This document shows, piece by piece, positions 1 to 11,279 of a stretch of 64,000 nt of DNA. Both the position numbers and the translations under genes were made by a program. Under the pieces are notes generated by a model. It searched no databases, was not told the DNA's origin, and worked only from the letters and a program-made list of their open reading frames with translations. The stretch lies in assembly GCA_021442155.1 (NCBI GenBank), contig CM038216.1:90569666-90633665 (forward strand), in the 5' to 3' direction. This DNA comes from Cymbidium sinense. Its lineage: Eukaryota; Streptophyta; Magnoliopsida; Asparagales; Orchidaceae. The stretch's first letter is position 1. Every line of letters starts with the position of its first letter.

Positions 1-2042
1 CCACTTAACACTTCCAAGATGTTGGATGTGGGTTCAAATTTTTGATTTAAATTCAAAAAAATCAACAAAAATAGAAATCTGATCCAAGCTCATTTCCTAT
101 TGCTCATTCTCACCATCAGTTACAGTACAAATACAATTCAATTTTTTTAGTCTTTGCAGTTGTTCTGAAATGGTAGGCTCGCAGAACATTGATTTCACTT
201 TCCCTGATGGCATGGATTTGGCTTTGGACCAGGCCAACTTCCCCTGATTAGATCATACATAACTTATCCATTTTGGTAGGGGATTTGAGGGAGTGAGGAT
301 TACATGTGAGGGCACTCCCATCATGACTGTTAGTAGGACCACGGTGGTTGGGCAGAAGTCAATCATCCAGATAGATCTACCTTCATTGAAAACAGCATTC
401 CATTCAAGAAGGATTATGCTGCAAATAGCTGCACTCAAGGTAAATATGCTCCCGGTGGTTTCACACACTTCTTCCAACACATTGAAGGAATGAAAACCGC
501 ATGATCAAGTTTATCACACTAGGATTGCGGAGATGGCAATCACCCTGCTCGCCTGAGGAGTTTCCTGTCTTGACTTCACCACTGGTTATAACAAACTAGT
601 TTCATCCTCTCTTTAGGTCAGATAGAGAGGATGTTAGGAGGATTCACACATCACCTCCACTAGTGGTCCAGTATCAGCAATCAATTACTCGCGAGGTCGT
701 ATCGGGCTCTTTGATCCTTGTGCGGGTTGGGAGCTTATGGATGTTTACAGTCTAGAGCTCAATTTGATCTAAGAACCATTTTCCCCTGCTATGTGGGGAA
801 ACATATTCATTAGGAGAGACCAGAGAGGCCCATACATCTGCTCATATTACCAGTAGAGATAGGCAGAGGTTAAGTCGCCACCTTTTCACACTTATTCCAT
901 GTTACCTGCCAACCATACCGACATCTTACTTATTGGGACCAGTCATCATAAGTGAAAAGCTCTTGTTCATAAAGAGTTGGTGGTTTCTCCACCACATCAC
1001 TCTACCGCTCATCACCACCATGTTACAAAGATCTCCGCCCATCAAAGGCTGAAAGGCCATATCGAGGAAAAGCACCCCATTGGTGATCGGCTATATGGGA
1101 TCCCCATCTACACCACCTATTGTGGTAAGACCGAGCTCTCCTGCTTGACCTTCTTCCACAGTGGTGGTGCGGAAGGAATGGTAACCCTGAAGCATAGTGG
1201 TCATCCCTTCACCAACTCCGCTAGTTCAACAGAACATGGAGATGGTAGCAGTTATTTTAGAGATAGTAGATGATAGCCCAGCTGCACCAATGATAGTGTA
1301 ACCTCCTAGGAATGTCACTCCTTTTGTACCTAATGATAGTCAGGAGTGTGTCGCTTTTAGTGAGTATAGTCCTTATAGGTTTGACTTTCTAGAAGTGGTG
1401 TGCCTCTGCATGATAGTGGTCACCGCCGGTTGAGATCATTTATTCCCATTCAGATTGACCATTCTTGTGAGGATATAGTAGCACATTATCTAGTAAAGAA
1501 GAAAGAGATTTTGGGGTATGATTGGTCAGATGAGCAGAAGGTTAGCTTCGACCCCAATGAAGATGATTTGTTAGGAGACTAAGTAGGAGTCTGTATGGTG
1601 GATACCAGAGGATCTCTTCTCAAGGAGTAGTATGCCATGGAAGGATATGAGGTTGTTTAGGAATACACCGTCCAATTAGCCCAACACCTCTGATATCAGT
1701 TGAAATAAAAAAGATAACCAAATAGATAGATGGATGGCATGAGACTTGGAGGACTTAGCATTTAGTACTTCAAAAATAAGCCCCAACAGATCATCCTACT
1801 ACAATCGACATTAGTCAACCTGAGTTAGTGCATATCTTAAACCCAGCCAAGACCTTACTTCCCATTGAGGAAGGTAGCACTAGAATGTATAGGAAGGTAG
1901 TGGAAAGTACCTCCAAACAAAAAAAAACTTCAGATCCATGGTTGAACAGCAAGTGAAGGAAGTGCTAGCTCAAGTCTGGAGAGGATCATCAGTTCCAAAA
2001 GGTAGACCCTACCCAAAAAACTTTAATTCAATCTAATATTCC
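1..2042 (+). pseudogene. Leader and decayed N-terminal gag region
   Basis: An ATG at 170 opens a short 25-codon frame that ends in TGA at 245-247. After it come scattered short open stretches, for example 977-1273 and 1400-1582, broken by stops. The 1400-1582 stretch reads as a hydrophilic, acidic segment ending in a D/E-rich tail, as in the poorly conserved N-terminal part of plant Tat gag proteins. I recognise no domain in 250-1400. Its place directly upstream of the recognisable gag core suggests that it is the former long gag N-terminus. What the short frames once encoded individually cannot be said. Confidence 0.5.
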
Positions 2043-2540
2043 ATGGGTTTTGTGCCACCTTCCTTTAAGAGTTTTGATGATAGTGAAAACCCAAGGCAGC
2101 ATATAACACACTTCAAGGCCAGTTATTGCAACTTTGGTGGGAGCGACGCTTTGCTATTCTGCCTCTTTGTTAGTATAGCAGCTGATGTTTAACCTAATAC
2201 CCAATAGTAAAAGACATTTACTGATTTAGAGAAACTCTTTATCAAGAGGTTTGCTGGAGCTCAATAAAGGGTTAATGTAGGTGATCTCGTTGTAGCACAA
2301 CAACACTCATGTGAGTCCCTTGTTAATTATGTCCTCCGATGGTGTAACCTGAGTATGAAATGCAAGGCATAGCTATCTGAGTAGCATGCCATTAAGATTC
2401 TTCTAAAGAATATCCATGTCTCGATCTCCTTCATGCTTAAGGGCTTCACTATCAAGACATTTGAGAAGCTAATCAACAAGGCAGCTAGTCTACAAGGAGA
2501 AGCCAAACAGTTGCCTTTTCAAGAGTTTAAAGCAAAGCGA
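2043..2540 (+). pseudogene. gag core domain (Retrotrans_gag family), degenerate
   Basis: Gag forms the virus-like particle that packages element RNA. From the ATG at 2043 the frame reads MGFVPPSFKSFDD, then a QHITHFKA motif, then an FIKRFAGAQ motif near 2245-2265, then a KGFTIKTFEKLINKAASLQ stretch near 2440-2495. This is the typical order of the plant Retrotrans_gag domain: target-strand segment, H-x2-F helix, then the FxxRF helix. In-frame stops interrupt it near 2190, 2265, 2369 and 2380. The frame is otherwise kept, which points to point-mutation decay rather than heavy shuffling. It continues into a proline-rich segment (about 2600-2720) of the kind found between gag core and zinc-binding region. 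Confidence 0.85.
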
Positions 2541-2893
2541 AGGTCAATGAGAAGAAGTTAGTGATAATGGTAGATAAGGGAAGTAGCTAGTTAGAGATCG
2601 GTCGAGACCATGACCTCAGCCTCCACCTCCTTTTCCCACAAGAGGTAGCCTACCGCCTCCATAAGCCTCCACGAGCACCACCTCCTCAGCCATACCACCA
2701 CCAGCAGTGGAATACATACCTGTCACTAGGTAGCTATGGTCCACCTAATCTTTTAGATAAGCTTAATAAACCTTATTCATTTAAGAGGGAGATAATCAGG
2801 AAGATCTTTAAGAATCTCTAATAGAAGCCTGATTTTCAGTTACCCGAGCCTAGGAGACCAGAGGAAGTAGGCAAAAGTCATGATCCTATCATT

Positions 2894-2962
2894 TTCCCCT
2901 ACCATCATATGCTAGACCATGTTTTGGAGGATTGCTTCACATTCAAGACCTTGAAAATAGCT
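2894..2962 (+). pseudogene. gag zinc-binding-like motif remnant
   Basis: The frame starting at 2897 reads PYHHMLDHVLEDCFTFKT. This matches the Y/H-x-H-x5-H-x4-C-F motif that plant Tat/Athila gag proteins carry in place of a classical CCHC knuckle, where the family normally has a leading cysteine two or three residues before the first histidine. That cysteine is not seen here. The proline-rich stretch upstream and the protease region downstream fit a gag C-terminus. Confidence 0.6.
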
Positions 2963-3747
2963 TTAAGACTAGTGCTATAGTTATCCTAAAGGAATACCTT
3001 GTGGAACAACCATCCAGTTCTATTAGGATAATCCTTGGGGATACATGTGATCCTTCCAAAACTAAAGAAGTTTGGGATATTTCTTTATCCAAAAACTCTA
3101 AGAAGATCATCCACAAGATCAAGAAACTTTCCTTGTAGGTGTTTGAGTCAGCTCAAATCTTCAAAATCAAGGAAGGCTTGCAAGTTACTAGTGCCAACTC
3201 TAAGAAAGGGGAGCGAGCAGTAGCAAAGAATAACACATGTGTCAACTGGATAGTGCATTAGTGCAACCACCAATCGACCTCTCCACTATATACTTCCAGA
3301 AGCTTCTTCCACTTCAGCTAGCTCTTCTTCTTCTTCTACTAGTAGAATGCTTGTATTGATAGATAAGGGCATCAAATCCCTTACCACTTACTTTACTTGA
3401 TTTCTACTTTGTATCTCCAAATAAACCCAAGAAATAAAAGAATAAACCTAGCTTGAATTACATTCTTCACATAACTCTTCAAGTCAAAAAAATAATATCT
3501 AATCTTCTTCTATGAGTTGGACTTTCTACTAATACTATGGGTTTCCTCTTGAGATAGGCTTGGAATCATCCACCGAGGGTCCCATAGGAGATCCCTGATG
3601 TGCGTAGAACCTTCCATTACCCACAAGAGATCACCAAAGTCAACCTCCATAGTGGCAAGGTTCTACCTCTAGGTAGCACCTCAAGATAAAGGGAAATAAG
3701 TCATTGGTATAGAGGATCAAGAAGTCCCTCCACAGGATGCTCCACCC
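2963..3747 (+). other. Gag-protease spacer of the Ty3/Gypsy element, no domain seen
   Basis: Open stretches at 2932-3138 and 3035-3223 overlap in different frames and match no family I know. A serine-coding TCTTCTTCTTCT run lies near 3325. By position this is the linker between the gag zinc-binding remnant and the pre-protease region. I see no promoter, RNA gene or independent gene. Confidence 0.5.
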
Positions 3748-4345
3748 TTGGATATGCATATGGAAGACCAGCCCAAGGTGGACTACAATGTCTTCTCTTA
3801 TCTAAGAAAGTTTTCATCTAAGATAAGCATATATGATGCCCTTGTATTTTCCAAAGAGATGAGGGAATCATTAATCAAGGCTATCCTTTATCCTGAGATA
3901 TGTTTATCTCAGCTAACCGTTATAGGTGACGAGACACATTGCACAAAAGAAGCTCAGGGGATCACCATCACAGATGAAGACCTTCTTCTGGGGGACTTGA
4001 GCATAACGCCCCTACATCACATCATGGACAAGTTCGACTTATTAGTGTTTATGGATCCAGTGCTTGAGAATACATGAGTCTAAAGAACTTTGCCTATTTG
4101 CAGATTGATATTTACACACTCTGAGGAGATTGGATGATGTTGAGTGAATTCAATGAACAAGGTGAGGGGGCTTTAGGTTCCATAGTGTTACCTTTAAAGA
4201 TAGGTGACTGGAAGACTGAAGCTAAGTTTTACATTATTGATTCAAATACTTCATTCACTACTTTGCTCAGGAGGCCTTGGATACATAAAAAAAAGTTAAT
4301 TCCATCCTCCCTCCATCAGTGTATAAAGTTCACAAAGATGAGATT
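3748..4345 (+). pseudogene. Pre-protease and aspartic protease region, degenerate
   Basis: The open stretch 3748-4077 has a helix-rich segment (YNVFSYLRKFSSKISIYDAL) followed by TITDEDLLLGD. Plant Tat elements carry this just before the protease active site, usually as a xFTDEDLLLG motif. Where an active-site D-[ST]-G should follow, the copy reads LVFMDPVLE, so the catalytic triplet looks lost. After a frame change the protease C-terminal half is clear (4170-4340): FYIIDSNTSFTTLL, RRPWIH, then SLHQCIKF. The family equivalent is an IDxxTSYxxLLGRPWIH segment; the conserved LLG glycine is R here. The protease would cut the polyprotein. In this state it cannot. Confidence 0.82.
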
Positions 4346-5480
4346 GAATACTGTGTCAATGGCGATGAAAAGCCATTTTCAGATAGAGAGGTTGACATTT
4401 TTGAGGATGCGACCTACTATCTTCCTAAAAATACCCTTTCTCATGAACTTGGACAAAATTCAAACTCAAAATCAAAGGAAAATAGAAAATGAAAGAAAAT
4501 AAAATCCAAAAGAATATGAAAAGAAAAATAAACATCCAAGTGAACAAGAAAGGGAAAATGAATAAGGAATAGATCCGCATATCACATTCCACCCACAGTT
4601 CATTCCACCATATGGACATGTGGATAGGATGGCTCAACCTCCACCAGTGAGGGAGAGGCAAAAATAGGCATGTGAGGTGGAAGACTGGTTGGCCATCAAC
4701 CAACAGAGGTCATGTTCTAGTTCATAGGAGTACTACATTCACATTGACTTGGAATCTATCGAGGATGAGTCTAATGTGATTAGTACCAACCAACCCCTGG
4801 GTTCCATTGGAGGTGACTTTGATCCGGATAGAGATGAAGGCCAGGCATCCATACAAAGCAAAGTATTCGAATGAAGTTTATGTGAAACTATTAGGCTGTA
4901 GTTGGGAACCTTAACTCTAACCTCACTTATCTCTTAGAAAGTTGAAGGTTTGGTAGTTAAGGAAGTCTCTAAGTCTTCCAATGACATGAAGCAAAAGAGA
5001 TTCTTTTTGGGATCATCATCCTCAAGTCTTGAAGTTGATGTATAACTTGAGGAGGATACATTTAAAGAATTAATGGAATTACCATTTTACTTTTACTCGC
5101 CTTATGTTCATAATCTTATACATAAAGGTTTAGTTCCTCATACATGGTCCAGGCATAGGTCAAAGTACTTTGAGAAGCTATGGAATAATACATGCATGGA
5201 AGCACAATCAAGAGCAGGACTAGGATTCGATATAGTGGGTCTAGTCGATGATGATTATTACTGCTTAGTTATTACCAATCATTTAGAAAATGATAAGTTA
5301 TTTTCACACAATACCAACTCTTATGAGGATGTGTGTTTAGAAAGCTCAAATGATCTAGATGATCTCCAAATCAAAGAGGTCCCACCAGAATTTGAAGAGG
5401 AGATAGATCCAACTATTGACAAGTTTAAAGAAATTCACCTTCAGATAGAAGAAATTCCATGCCCGATGTACATCAGTTCA
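4346..5480 (+). pseudogene. Protease-RT linker of the Ty3/Gypsy element
   Basis: The first part (4450-4570) is a purine-rich run coding mostly K, E, N and Q. It is followed by a segment around FHPQFIPPYGHVDRMAQPP, then acidic sequence. The last part opens at 5073 and includes a LGFDIVGLVDDDYYCLV stretch and an acidic D/E-rich region near 5380-5460. These are linker features of Tat polyproteins. Positions about 4118-4700 are present a second time in reverse orientation at 19190-19750, which confirms this as a unit of the same family. Confidence 0.65.
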
Positions 5481-6205
5481 TTGCTGAATGAAGAAGAAAC
5501 CAATGACTTAGTTAGGCTATTGATTGAGTTTAAAGAATGCTTCGCATGGAGTTATGAAGAAATACCTAGATTATCTCCTAACATAGCAGTCCACAAGCTA
5601 GCAATAGATCCTAACACTACTCTTATTAAGCAAGTTCTAAGATGCATGCAATTAGAAATTGAACAACAGGTCATTTTTTAAGTTAAGAAACTGATCGATG
5701 CTGCCTGAATGAGGGAAGAAAAATATCCTACGGTTGGCCTGTCATCCCAGTTAAGAAAAAGAATGGCCAAATTAGCATATGCGTCAATTTTAGTGACTTA
5801 AATAAGGCATTTCCTAAAGATGAGTTTCCTCTTAATATACCAGAATTAATAGTGGACCTCGCCTCATCTCATATAGTCTTCTCTTACATGGATGGGTCAT
5901 CTAGCTATAACCAAATCAAGTTGTCTCTTGAAGATGAAAGAAACACTACTTTCTGAACCCCGATTGGAATCTTCTGTTATAGGGTCATGCCTTTTGGCCT
6001 TTAAAATGCCGGTGCTACATACCAATGGACCATGACTCAGATCTTCAATGAACTCATCCATCATCAGGTTGAGTGCTACGTTGATGATCTAATAGTCAAG
6101 AGCAGAAAAAAAGACAATCTTTGACATGAGAGTAGTTTTCGAATGGATAAGATAATATAACCTCAAAATGAATCTGCTGAAGTGTGCATTAGGAGTAGCT
6201 TTAGG
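5481..6205 (+). pseudogene. Reverse transcriptase domain (RVT_1), degenerate
   Basis: This domain would copy element RNA into DNA. The N-terminal lead-in ECFAWSYEEIPRLSPNIAVHKL (about 5538-5605) is typical of plant gypsy RT. A stop and frameshift follow at about 5680-5730. Then come PVIPVKKKNGQISICVNFSDLNKAFPKDEFPL, where family members read R instead of I in the IRVCVDFRDLN motif, then SYMDGSSSYNQI (the first aspartate is kept), then the MPFGL segment ending in a stop, then the catalytic YVDD box at 6076-6087, intact, followed by LIVKS. Stops at about 5955 and 6001 and a frame change after 6120 kill the product. Length and order agree with the family. Confidence 0.95.
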
Positions 6206-6875
6206 GAATTCCTAGGGTTTGTTTTATGACACCGGGGGATAGAGATAGATCTTGAAAAGATCAAAGCTATCTTAGAAATGTCACCTCCTAAGAGTTTAGC
6301 TCAACTCAAATCCTTTCAAGGACAGTTGGCATATTTAAGACACTTTATCTCCAACCTATCGGAGAGATGAAAACCATTCTCAACACTTGTCAAAAAGGAT
6401 GCCAATTTTAAGTGGGATGGCAAGTGACAGCATGCCTTTGAAGACATCAGGTAGTATTTGGTGAATCCACCAGTTCTAGCAGCCCCTATCCTGGGCAGAC
6501 TACTTATCCTTTATATTGCTTTATTGGATGACTCTCTCGGTGCTCTATTGTCCTAAGCTAATGATAAAGGTAAGGAGAATGCTCTCTACTATCTCAACCA
6601 TCATCTAATTCCTGTTGAAGCAAACTATCCACCCATTGAGAAACATTGCTTAGCTTTAATCTTTGCCTCTCAAAAGCTACTACTTTTTCATAAGGTGAAC
6701 TTGTTCTCCTAAACAAATCCATTACACTACCTCATGACATGGCCAATGCTATCTGGACGTTTGACATGATGGTCCATGATTCTTTCACAATTCGATATCA
6801 CATTCGTACCCATCCCTGTGATAAAAGGACAGGCACTAGTGGATTTCCTAGCATCACACCCATTGCTACACTCTC
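6206..6875 (+). pseudogene. RT thumb and first RNase H domain, degenerate
   Basis: The sequence continues the RT thumb: HRGIEIDLEKIKAI, then PPKSLAQLKSFQGQLAYLRHFISNLSE, a hallmark of plant Ty3/Gypsy RT. The RNase H (RT_RNaseH type) follows: FKWDGK, the PPVLAAPILGRLLILYIAL segment, SLGALLS, ALYYLNHHLIPVEANYPPIEKHCLALIFA, and the C-terminal ALVDFLASHP motif near 6832-6860. Stops occur at about 6368, 6427, 6450, 6555 and 6710. The conserved KHCLALIFA helix is intact, but the frame is interrupted on both sides. The domain would remove RNA from the RNA/DNA hybrid. Confidence 0.92.
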
Positions 6876-6929
6876 CGCTAGGATGATCTCGATGAACAAA
6901 TCATGAACTTGGGGGACAACCACTGATGG

Positions 6930-7337
6930 GAGATGCAATTTGATGGTTCAACTTCTTTTTATAAAGGGGAAGCACCACGACCTATTCTCCTAGGAAAGGT
7001 AGGGGTAGGAATAGTTCTCCTAACTCTAGACCCTGATGTGATGAGGTTTTTATACTATCTTGCCAACCCCTACACCAACAATAAAGCATAGTATGAGGCT
7101 TTGATTGTAGGTCTGGAGTAATCCATCACTATCTGTGTCAAGAGCATTAACATTTTTGGGGATTCTGAGTTTGTCAACAATCAAATTGTTGGGTCGTACA
7201 AGGTTCTCAAGCCCAAGCTTCATCATTACTATGAGTATACCAATAAGCTGTTGGCCCAAATTCTTAAAGTCACCATCTACAAGGTTTCTTGAGTAGAGAA
7301 CACAATAGCAGATGCTTTGGCCTAACTTGCCAAAGAG
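6930..7337 (+). pseudogene. Second, archaeal-type RNase H (aRNH) of Tat lineage
   Basis: A separate RNase H fold starts with WEMQFDGSTS, giving the first catalytic Asp. Then come the NNKA-stop-YEALIVGLE segment, an NIFGDSEFVNNQIVG segment (third catalytic Asp), a LxxYYEYTNKLL helix and an ADALA-stop-LA tail. The usual family form of the second motif is NNEAEYEAL, so the catalytic Glu codon appears as TAG at 7089-7091. In plant Tat elements such a second RNase H of archaeal type sits exactly here, between the first RNase H and integrase. Additional stops lie at about 7122 and 7292. The call as a second RNase H is firm. The archaeal subtype is inferred from lineage and motifs. Confidence 0.88.
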
Positions 7338-7640
7338 TTGGCATGTTCAGAAGATGTGTCCATTTTAATAAGGGTCCAAAATAGACATGTCCTATCTCTT
7401 ATTGATGTTGAACTCATCGAGAGGCTTTCTCTTGAAGGGGAGGTTTTCATTTCCAAAATAGACAAGGAGCTAGATAAGAGGAAACCATTCATAGAATATC
7501 TGAACTCTGATAAACTACCTCAAGAAAAGTCACAAGCCCATAAGGTGAAACAGAGAGCTCTCTCCTACGCTCTTGTTGATGGCACCCTGTACCATCGGTC
7601 CTTTGACCAAATATGGTTATGTTGTTAGACAAATATGAAG
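7338..7640 (+). pseudogene. aRNH-integrase connector of the Ty3/Gypsy element
   Basis: A 96-codon open stretch continues the aRNH frame after the stop in the ADALA tail. It reads ISKIDKELDKRKPFIEYLNSDKLPQEKSQAHKVKQRA and then YALVDGTLYHRSFD. This is the usual connector with a W/F-x-x-P-I-x-x-Y/F-L pattern, leading into the 'LYRRSF...L' start of the integrase N-terminal domain. It is one of the longest intact stretches of the element. It ends at TAG 7626-7628, just inside the integrase N-terminus. Confidence 0.8.
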
Positions 7641-8690
7641 CCCATGGCATTATAACTGAGGTACATTCAGGTCTATGTGGAGTGCATCAATCTGGTCCAA
7701 AGATGAAGATGAAGATTAAGAGACTAGGATACTACCTTCGATGATTATAGACTGCATGGATGTAGCTAGGAGATGCCATCGTCGTGTCTGCAGGTGTCCT
7801 TCACCAACCACCCAACATTCTACACCCTACATTGGCCTCATGGCCATTTGAGTCTTGGCTACCAACATTGTGGGTCCGATTGATCCTCCTTCTTCCAAGG
7901 GTCATCGGTTTATCTTAGCTACCACCGATTACTTTTCCAAGTGGGCGAAAGCCATCCCACTCATAGAGGTCACAGCTCAACATGTGCTGTAGTTTTTTAG
8001 AAATGATATTGTATATAGGTTCAGGGTACCTCGATGAATTATATTCAATAATGGTACTATATTCAAAAGCAAGAAGATCAATAGCTTCACCAGAAGACAC
8101 AGTATAGATTGGAGATACTCCACCATCTACTACCCCAGAGCAAATGGTTTAGCGGAAGCATTCAAAAAAACTCTCATCCAAATACTAAAGAAAACTCTTG
8201 ATGACAATAAACGATAGTGGAATGAGCAGTTGGTTGAAGCCTTGTAAACCTACCGCAACACATACTGAACTCCAACTCAGTCTACACCATTTTCCTTAGT
8301 GTATGGTCCTGAAGCCATTCTACCTTTATAAATTTGACTCCCATCACTAAGGATAGCATTGGGTAGCAAGATCACTAAAGAGCAGAATGGAAAGTTATGG
8401 TTAGAAGAGTTCAAAGGTTTGGAGGAGAGTCACCTACGAGCATGCTAGAACCTCACGTTGTATAAATTCAAGCTCATAACAAGATGGTCCGCCCTAGGTC
8501 TTTCTGAGTAGGAAAACTTGTGTTAGTCCAAAGGAGACCAATTATTGACCATCGAAAGATGGGAGGAAAGTTTGAACCCATTTGGGAAGGCCTACCAAAG
8601 AGGATCTTATCGGCTTATTGATTGTAAAGAGGAACACCCAATGCTTCCAATTAATGGGCTCTATCTATAGGAATATTACCCATGAAATAA
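7641..8690 (+). pseudogene. Integrase, degenerate, second catalytic Asp lost
   Basis: Integrase inserts the cDNA into the genome. The zinc-binding H2C2 region is visible (VHSGLCGVHQSGPKMKMKIKRLGYY, then CMDVAR, CHR). It is followed by the core: IVGPIDPPSSKGHRF, ATTDYFSKWAKAIPL with the first Asp, an IIFNNGTIF segment where the family has DNGT, so the second Asp (codon 8047-8049) is Asn, and ANGLAEAFKKT with the catalytic Glu at 8155-8157. The C-terminal part shows a TPFSLVYGPEAILPL motif and, after frame changes, FEPIWEG, SYRLID and NGLYL elements of the family's tail. At least seven stops or frameshifts are present. The coding region ends near 8690. Confidence 0.92.
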
Positions 8691-11279
8691 ACCATATTTG
8701 AAAATAATTATTAATAAAACTACAAAATTTGATTCTATTCATCAAATCCTCTCTTCTTTCGAAGCATTGTTTTCTTGTCTTGCAAATCTATCGTGCCGTG
8801 TTTAGGGTAGGTGTAAGAGTCCCCCAGTGGCATCTTATCCCTCTTTCATAACCCAAACACAATCTCCCGATGCTATTATAATAGGTGTAAGAGAACCCGA
8901 GAGGCATCCTATTTTGATTAGCACAACTAAGTTAGGTGTGAGACAACCCAAGCAGCATCCTCTCATAGTGGGAATCCTATTTTCCATCCATGGCACCATT
9001 TCATTAAAACCCTTAGTGTGTCTGAGGTAGGTGTAAGAGTCACCCAGAGGCATCCTATTCCTTTTGACACATGCACAAAATAAACACAAATATTTTGTCT
9101 CAAGCTATTTGATGTGGGAGCAAGCCCCCTATGGCACTCACTCATTAGTTACTCTAGGTCGGGTCTACATGCTACTCGCTAGTATGTCACCCCAGTGGTT
9201 ACTTATTAAAGGATGTGAGTCTCCACGCTTTCTTCCTAACTTGAGCATTGCAGACTAATGAGCGCCTTGTTAGTATGGTTGTTTTTGTTGCCCAGCCAGT
9301 AAGCTACCTCTTGTTTACTTTGGTTAAGAAGATATGAGTCCCTATGCTTTCTTCTTGAACTAGCCGTCATGCACTAACTAGGTTGAATACATTTGAGGTT
9401 TAGTATAAGTCCCTAGAAGCTCCTTTCCTCTTGACTACATTTGAGTCTATATAAGTCCCCTAGTGGCATTCACTCAGTAGTCACCCTAGGTCGGATAGCA
9501 CTTATCGATCTGAAGATAGATTATCCCAGCAATCAATTCTACTATGGAAGGATTTAAGTCCCCGAGCTTTCTTCCTAGGCTGATTGTTGTAAACCAACAT
9601 GAACCTAAAGTTGGTTGATGTTCTCTATGCTTACAACGACACACCCAGTGGATACACCACTCTGGGTAGATGTGAGTTCTCGTGCTTTATCTTTGATTTG
9701 GACCCCGAATACCTATTGAATATATGACTAGCCATGTCATGATTTGGATTAAGCCCCTAGCAGCCCCATCCCCTATGAACATTCTATTTGGATTGGACAG
9801 TCCCTCTTTCATAGTAACTACCCCTGTGGTTTGAGAATTTGTTCAGCGGATGCTTAGAATCTCTCTTAGTTCAATAAATTTGAGATAGGTCTAGGCTAAT
9901 ATAAGCTCCTTCTCAGTTTGATCACTCACAAACTAACAAGGACCATGATAAACAAACTAAATTAAACAAACAAAAAAATAATTCACTTGTGGATTAGGAA
10001 TTGAAGCCCCCAAAGGGCCCCTTTTCCTAAGCAGGCATCCTATCTTTAGGGCAGTGTCAGCAAAATTCCCAATAATAATTGCCTAACTACCTGAGTTGAG
10101 ATAAATCCCTGGGTCAGAGCTCATTCCACAATCGCCCTTAGGTCAGGTTCAATCTATTATTTCCATAAGCAGGTTACCCTGGTAATGATTCCGCTTTGAA
10201 AGATGTAATGCTATGATGCATTCTTTCTAGCATGATTATCAAACTGACGGGCAGCTCTAGATTGGGTTTGATTTGTTGCCCAAAGCAACCGATCACCCAA
10301 GTGGTCTTTTCTAGTGGAAGATGTGAGTCCCTTAGCTTTCTTCCCTTCAATTGATCATTGCAAACTGAAGGGAACTCTTTTGGTCGGATAGTTCTCTCAT
10401 CGGTCGGGAAGCTACTCCCTTTTATTCAGTAAATCTAAGATTAGTCTAGGCTAATAAAAGCCCATTCTCAATACGATCCATCTCAAACCAACAGAATCCA
10501 TCAAAACAAATAAATCTAAAAATAAAATCAATCTTTACTATCTTTGAGCTGATCTAAGTCCCCCAGCGGCATTCAATCAATAGTCATCCCTAGGTCGGGT
10601 TCAATATTTTATCTTACTAATAGATTATCCCAGCAACTAGTCTCTACTTTGGAGGATGTAAGTCTACTATGCATTATTCCTAGTATAATTGTTGCATACC
10701 AAAAGGCATCCCTTTGGTTGGATAGTCCTACTATGTTTTTAGTAGACTACCCCTTTGATAAATTGAGCTTGGCCTCATGGTTCTACTACTAGATCCCATC
10801 GCAAACCAACAGGGTCCATCTCAAAAATCCCAAATCTAAAAAAAAACATTAAACAAATTCAACACTCTTTTCCAGTAGAAATTTCTCCCCAATAAGACTC
10901 AAATTAAATCAAACCTCTCATCCCCTTGTGGATGACTTGAACCTGCTTCCCTAATGGAAGGTTCACACTCTATCCCTTAGTGGTTTCTTCCATTTCTATT
11001 ACGTCTCGAACATAAGTAGAGCCACATTGCACTAAGCTCTGGATTCTTTCTACACTTTGGTTATAGATAGATTGTTTCTATTAGTGCTTGTAATCTCTCG
11101 GTATTGTTGATCATTTCAGTCAAAACTAATACATGCGGTGTTCCTTGTCACTCAAACTGCACCCATTGGGAGCCCTTTGTTGACCTTACTTTTAGATTGA
11201 GGTCTCAACCCCTCCATCTTAGACATAGGACTTCTCTTTGACTTTAAGAGTTCCTTAAGTCTTAAGACACATCTAGTGA
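8691..11279 (+). repeat. 3' non-coding region of the element with a degenerate complex repeat
   Basis: There is no credible coding sequence here. Four diverged copies of an AGGTGTAAGAG...CCCAG(A)GGCATCC unit lie at about 8810, 8882, 8934 and 9027. Further on, two other unit types recur. One is a TAAGTCCCCYAGYGGCATTC unit with a CCTAGGTCGG tail (about 9117, 9445, 10553; a weaker copy at 10088). The other is a GATGTGAGTCYCY...GCTTTCTTCC unit (about 9212, 9332, 9550, 9670, 10320, 10655). Plant Tat elements are known for a long, repeat-bearing non-coding stretch between integrase and the 3' LTR, and the position fits that. The function, if any, is unknown. Confidence 0.7.

Larger units (their letters stand above)
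1..8690 (+). mobile_element. Decayed Ty3/Gypsy (Tat/Ogre-type) LTR retrotransposon, internal region
   Basis: All parts of a Ty3/Gypsy polyprotein are recognisable in the right order on the + strand: gag, protease, reverse transcriptase, RNase H, a second RNase H, integrase. The extra RNase H between the first RNase H and integrase is the known mark of the plant Tat lineage (Ogre, Retand, Grande). The 5' LTR lies left of the window, or is missing, because position 1 is already in leader-like sequence. Stops and frameshifts occur in every domain and several catalytic residues are gone, so the element cannot act by itself. The domain entries below give detail. Assignment to Ty3/Gypsy is secure. 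The Tat lineage is likely, from domain order and motif similarity. Confidence 0.93.

Noticed and set aside
4425..4703. Minus-strand 92-codon frame opposite the protease-RT linker
   Set aside because: It is the complement of the purine-rich linker of the Ty3/Gypsy element. The + strand explains the sequence.
8827..9258. Overlapping frames on both strands in the 3' non-coding repeat
   Set aside because: They follow from the repeated unit. Frames on both strands overlap and none has a recognisable domain.
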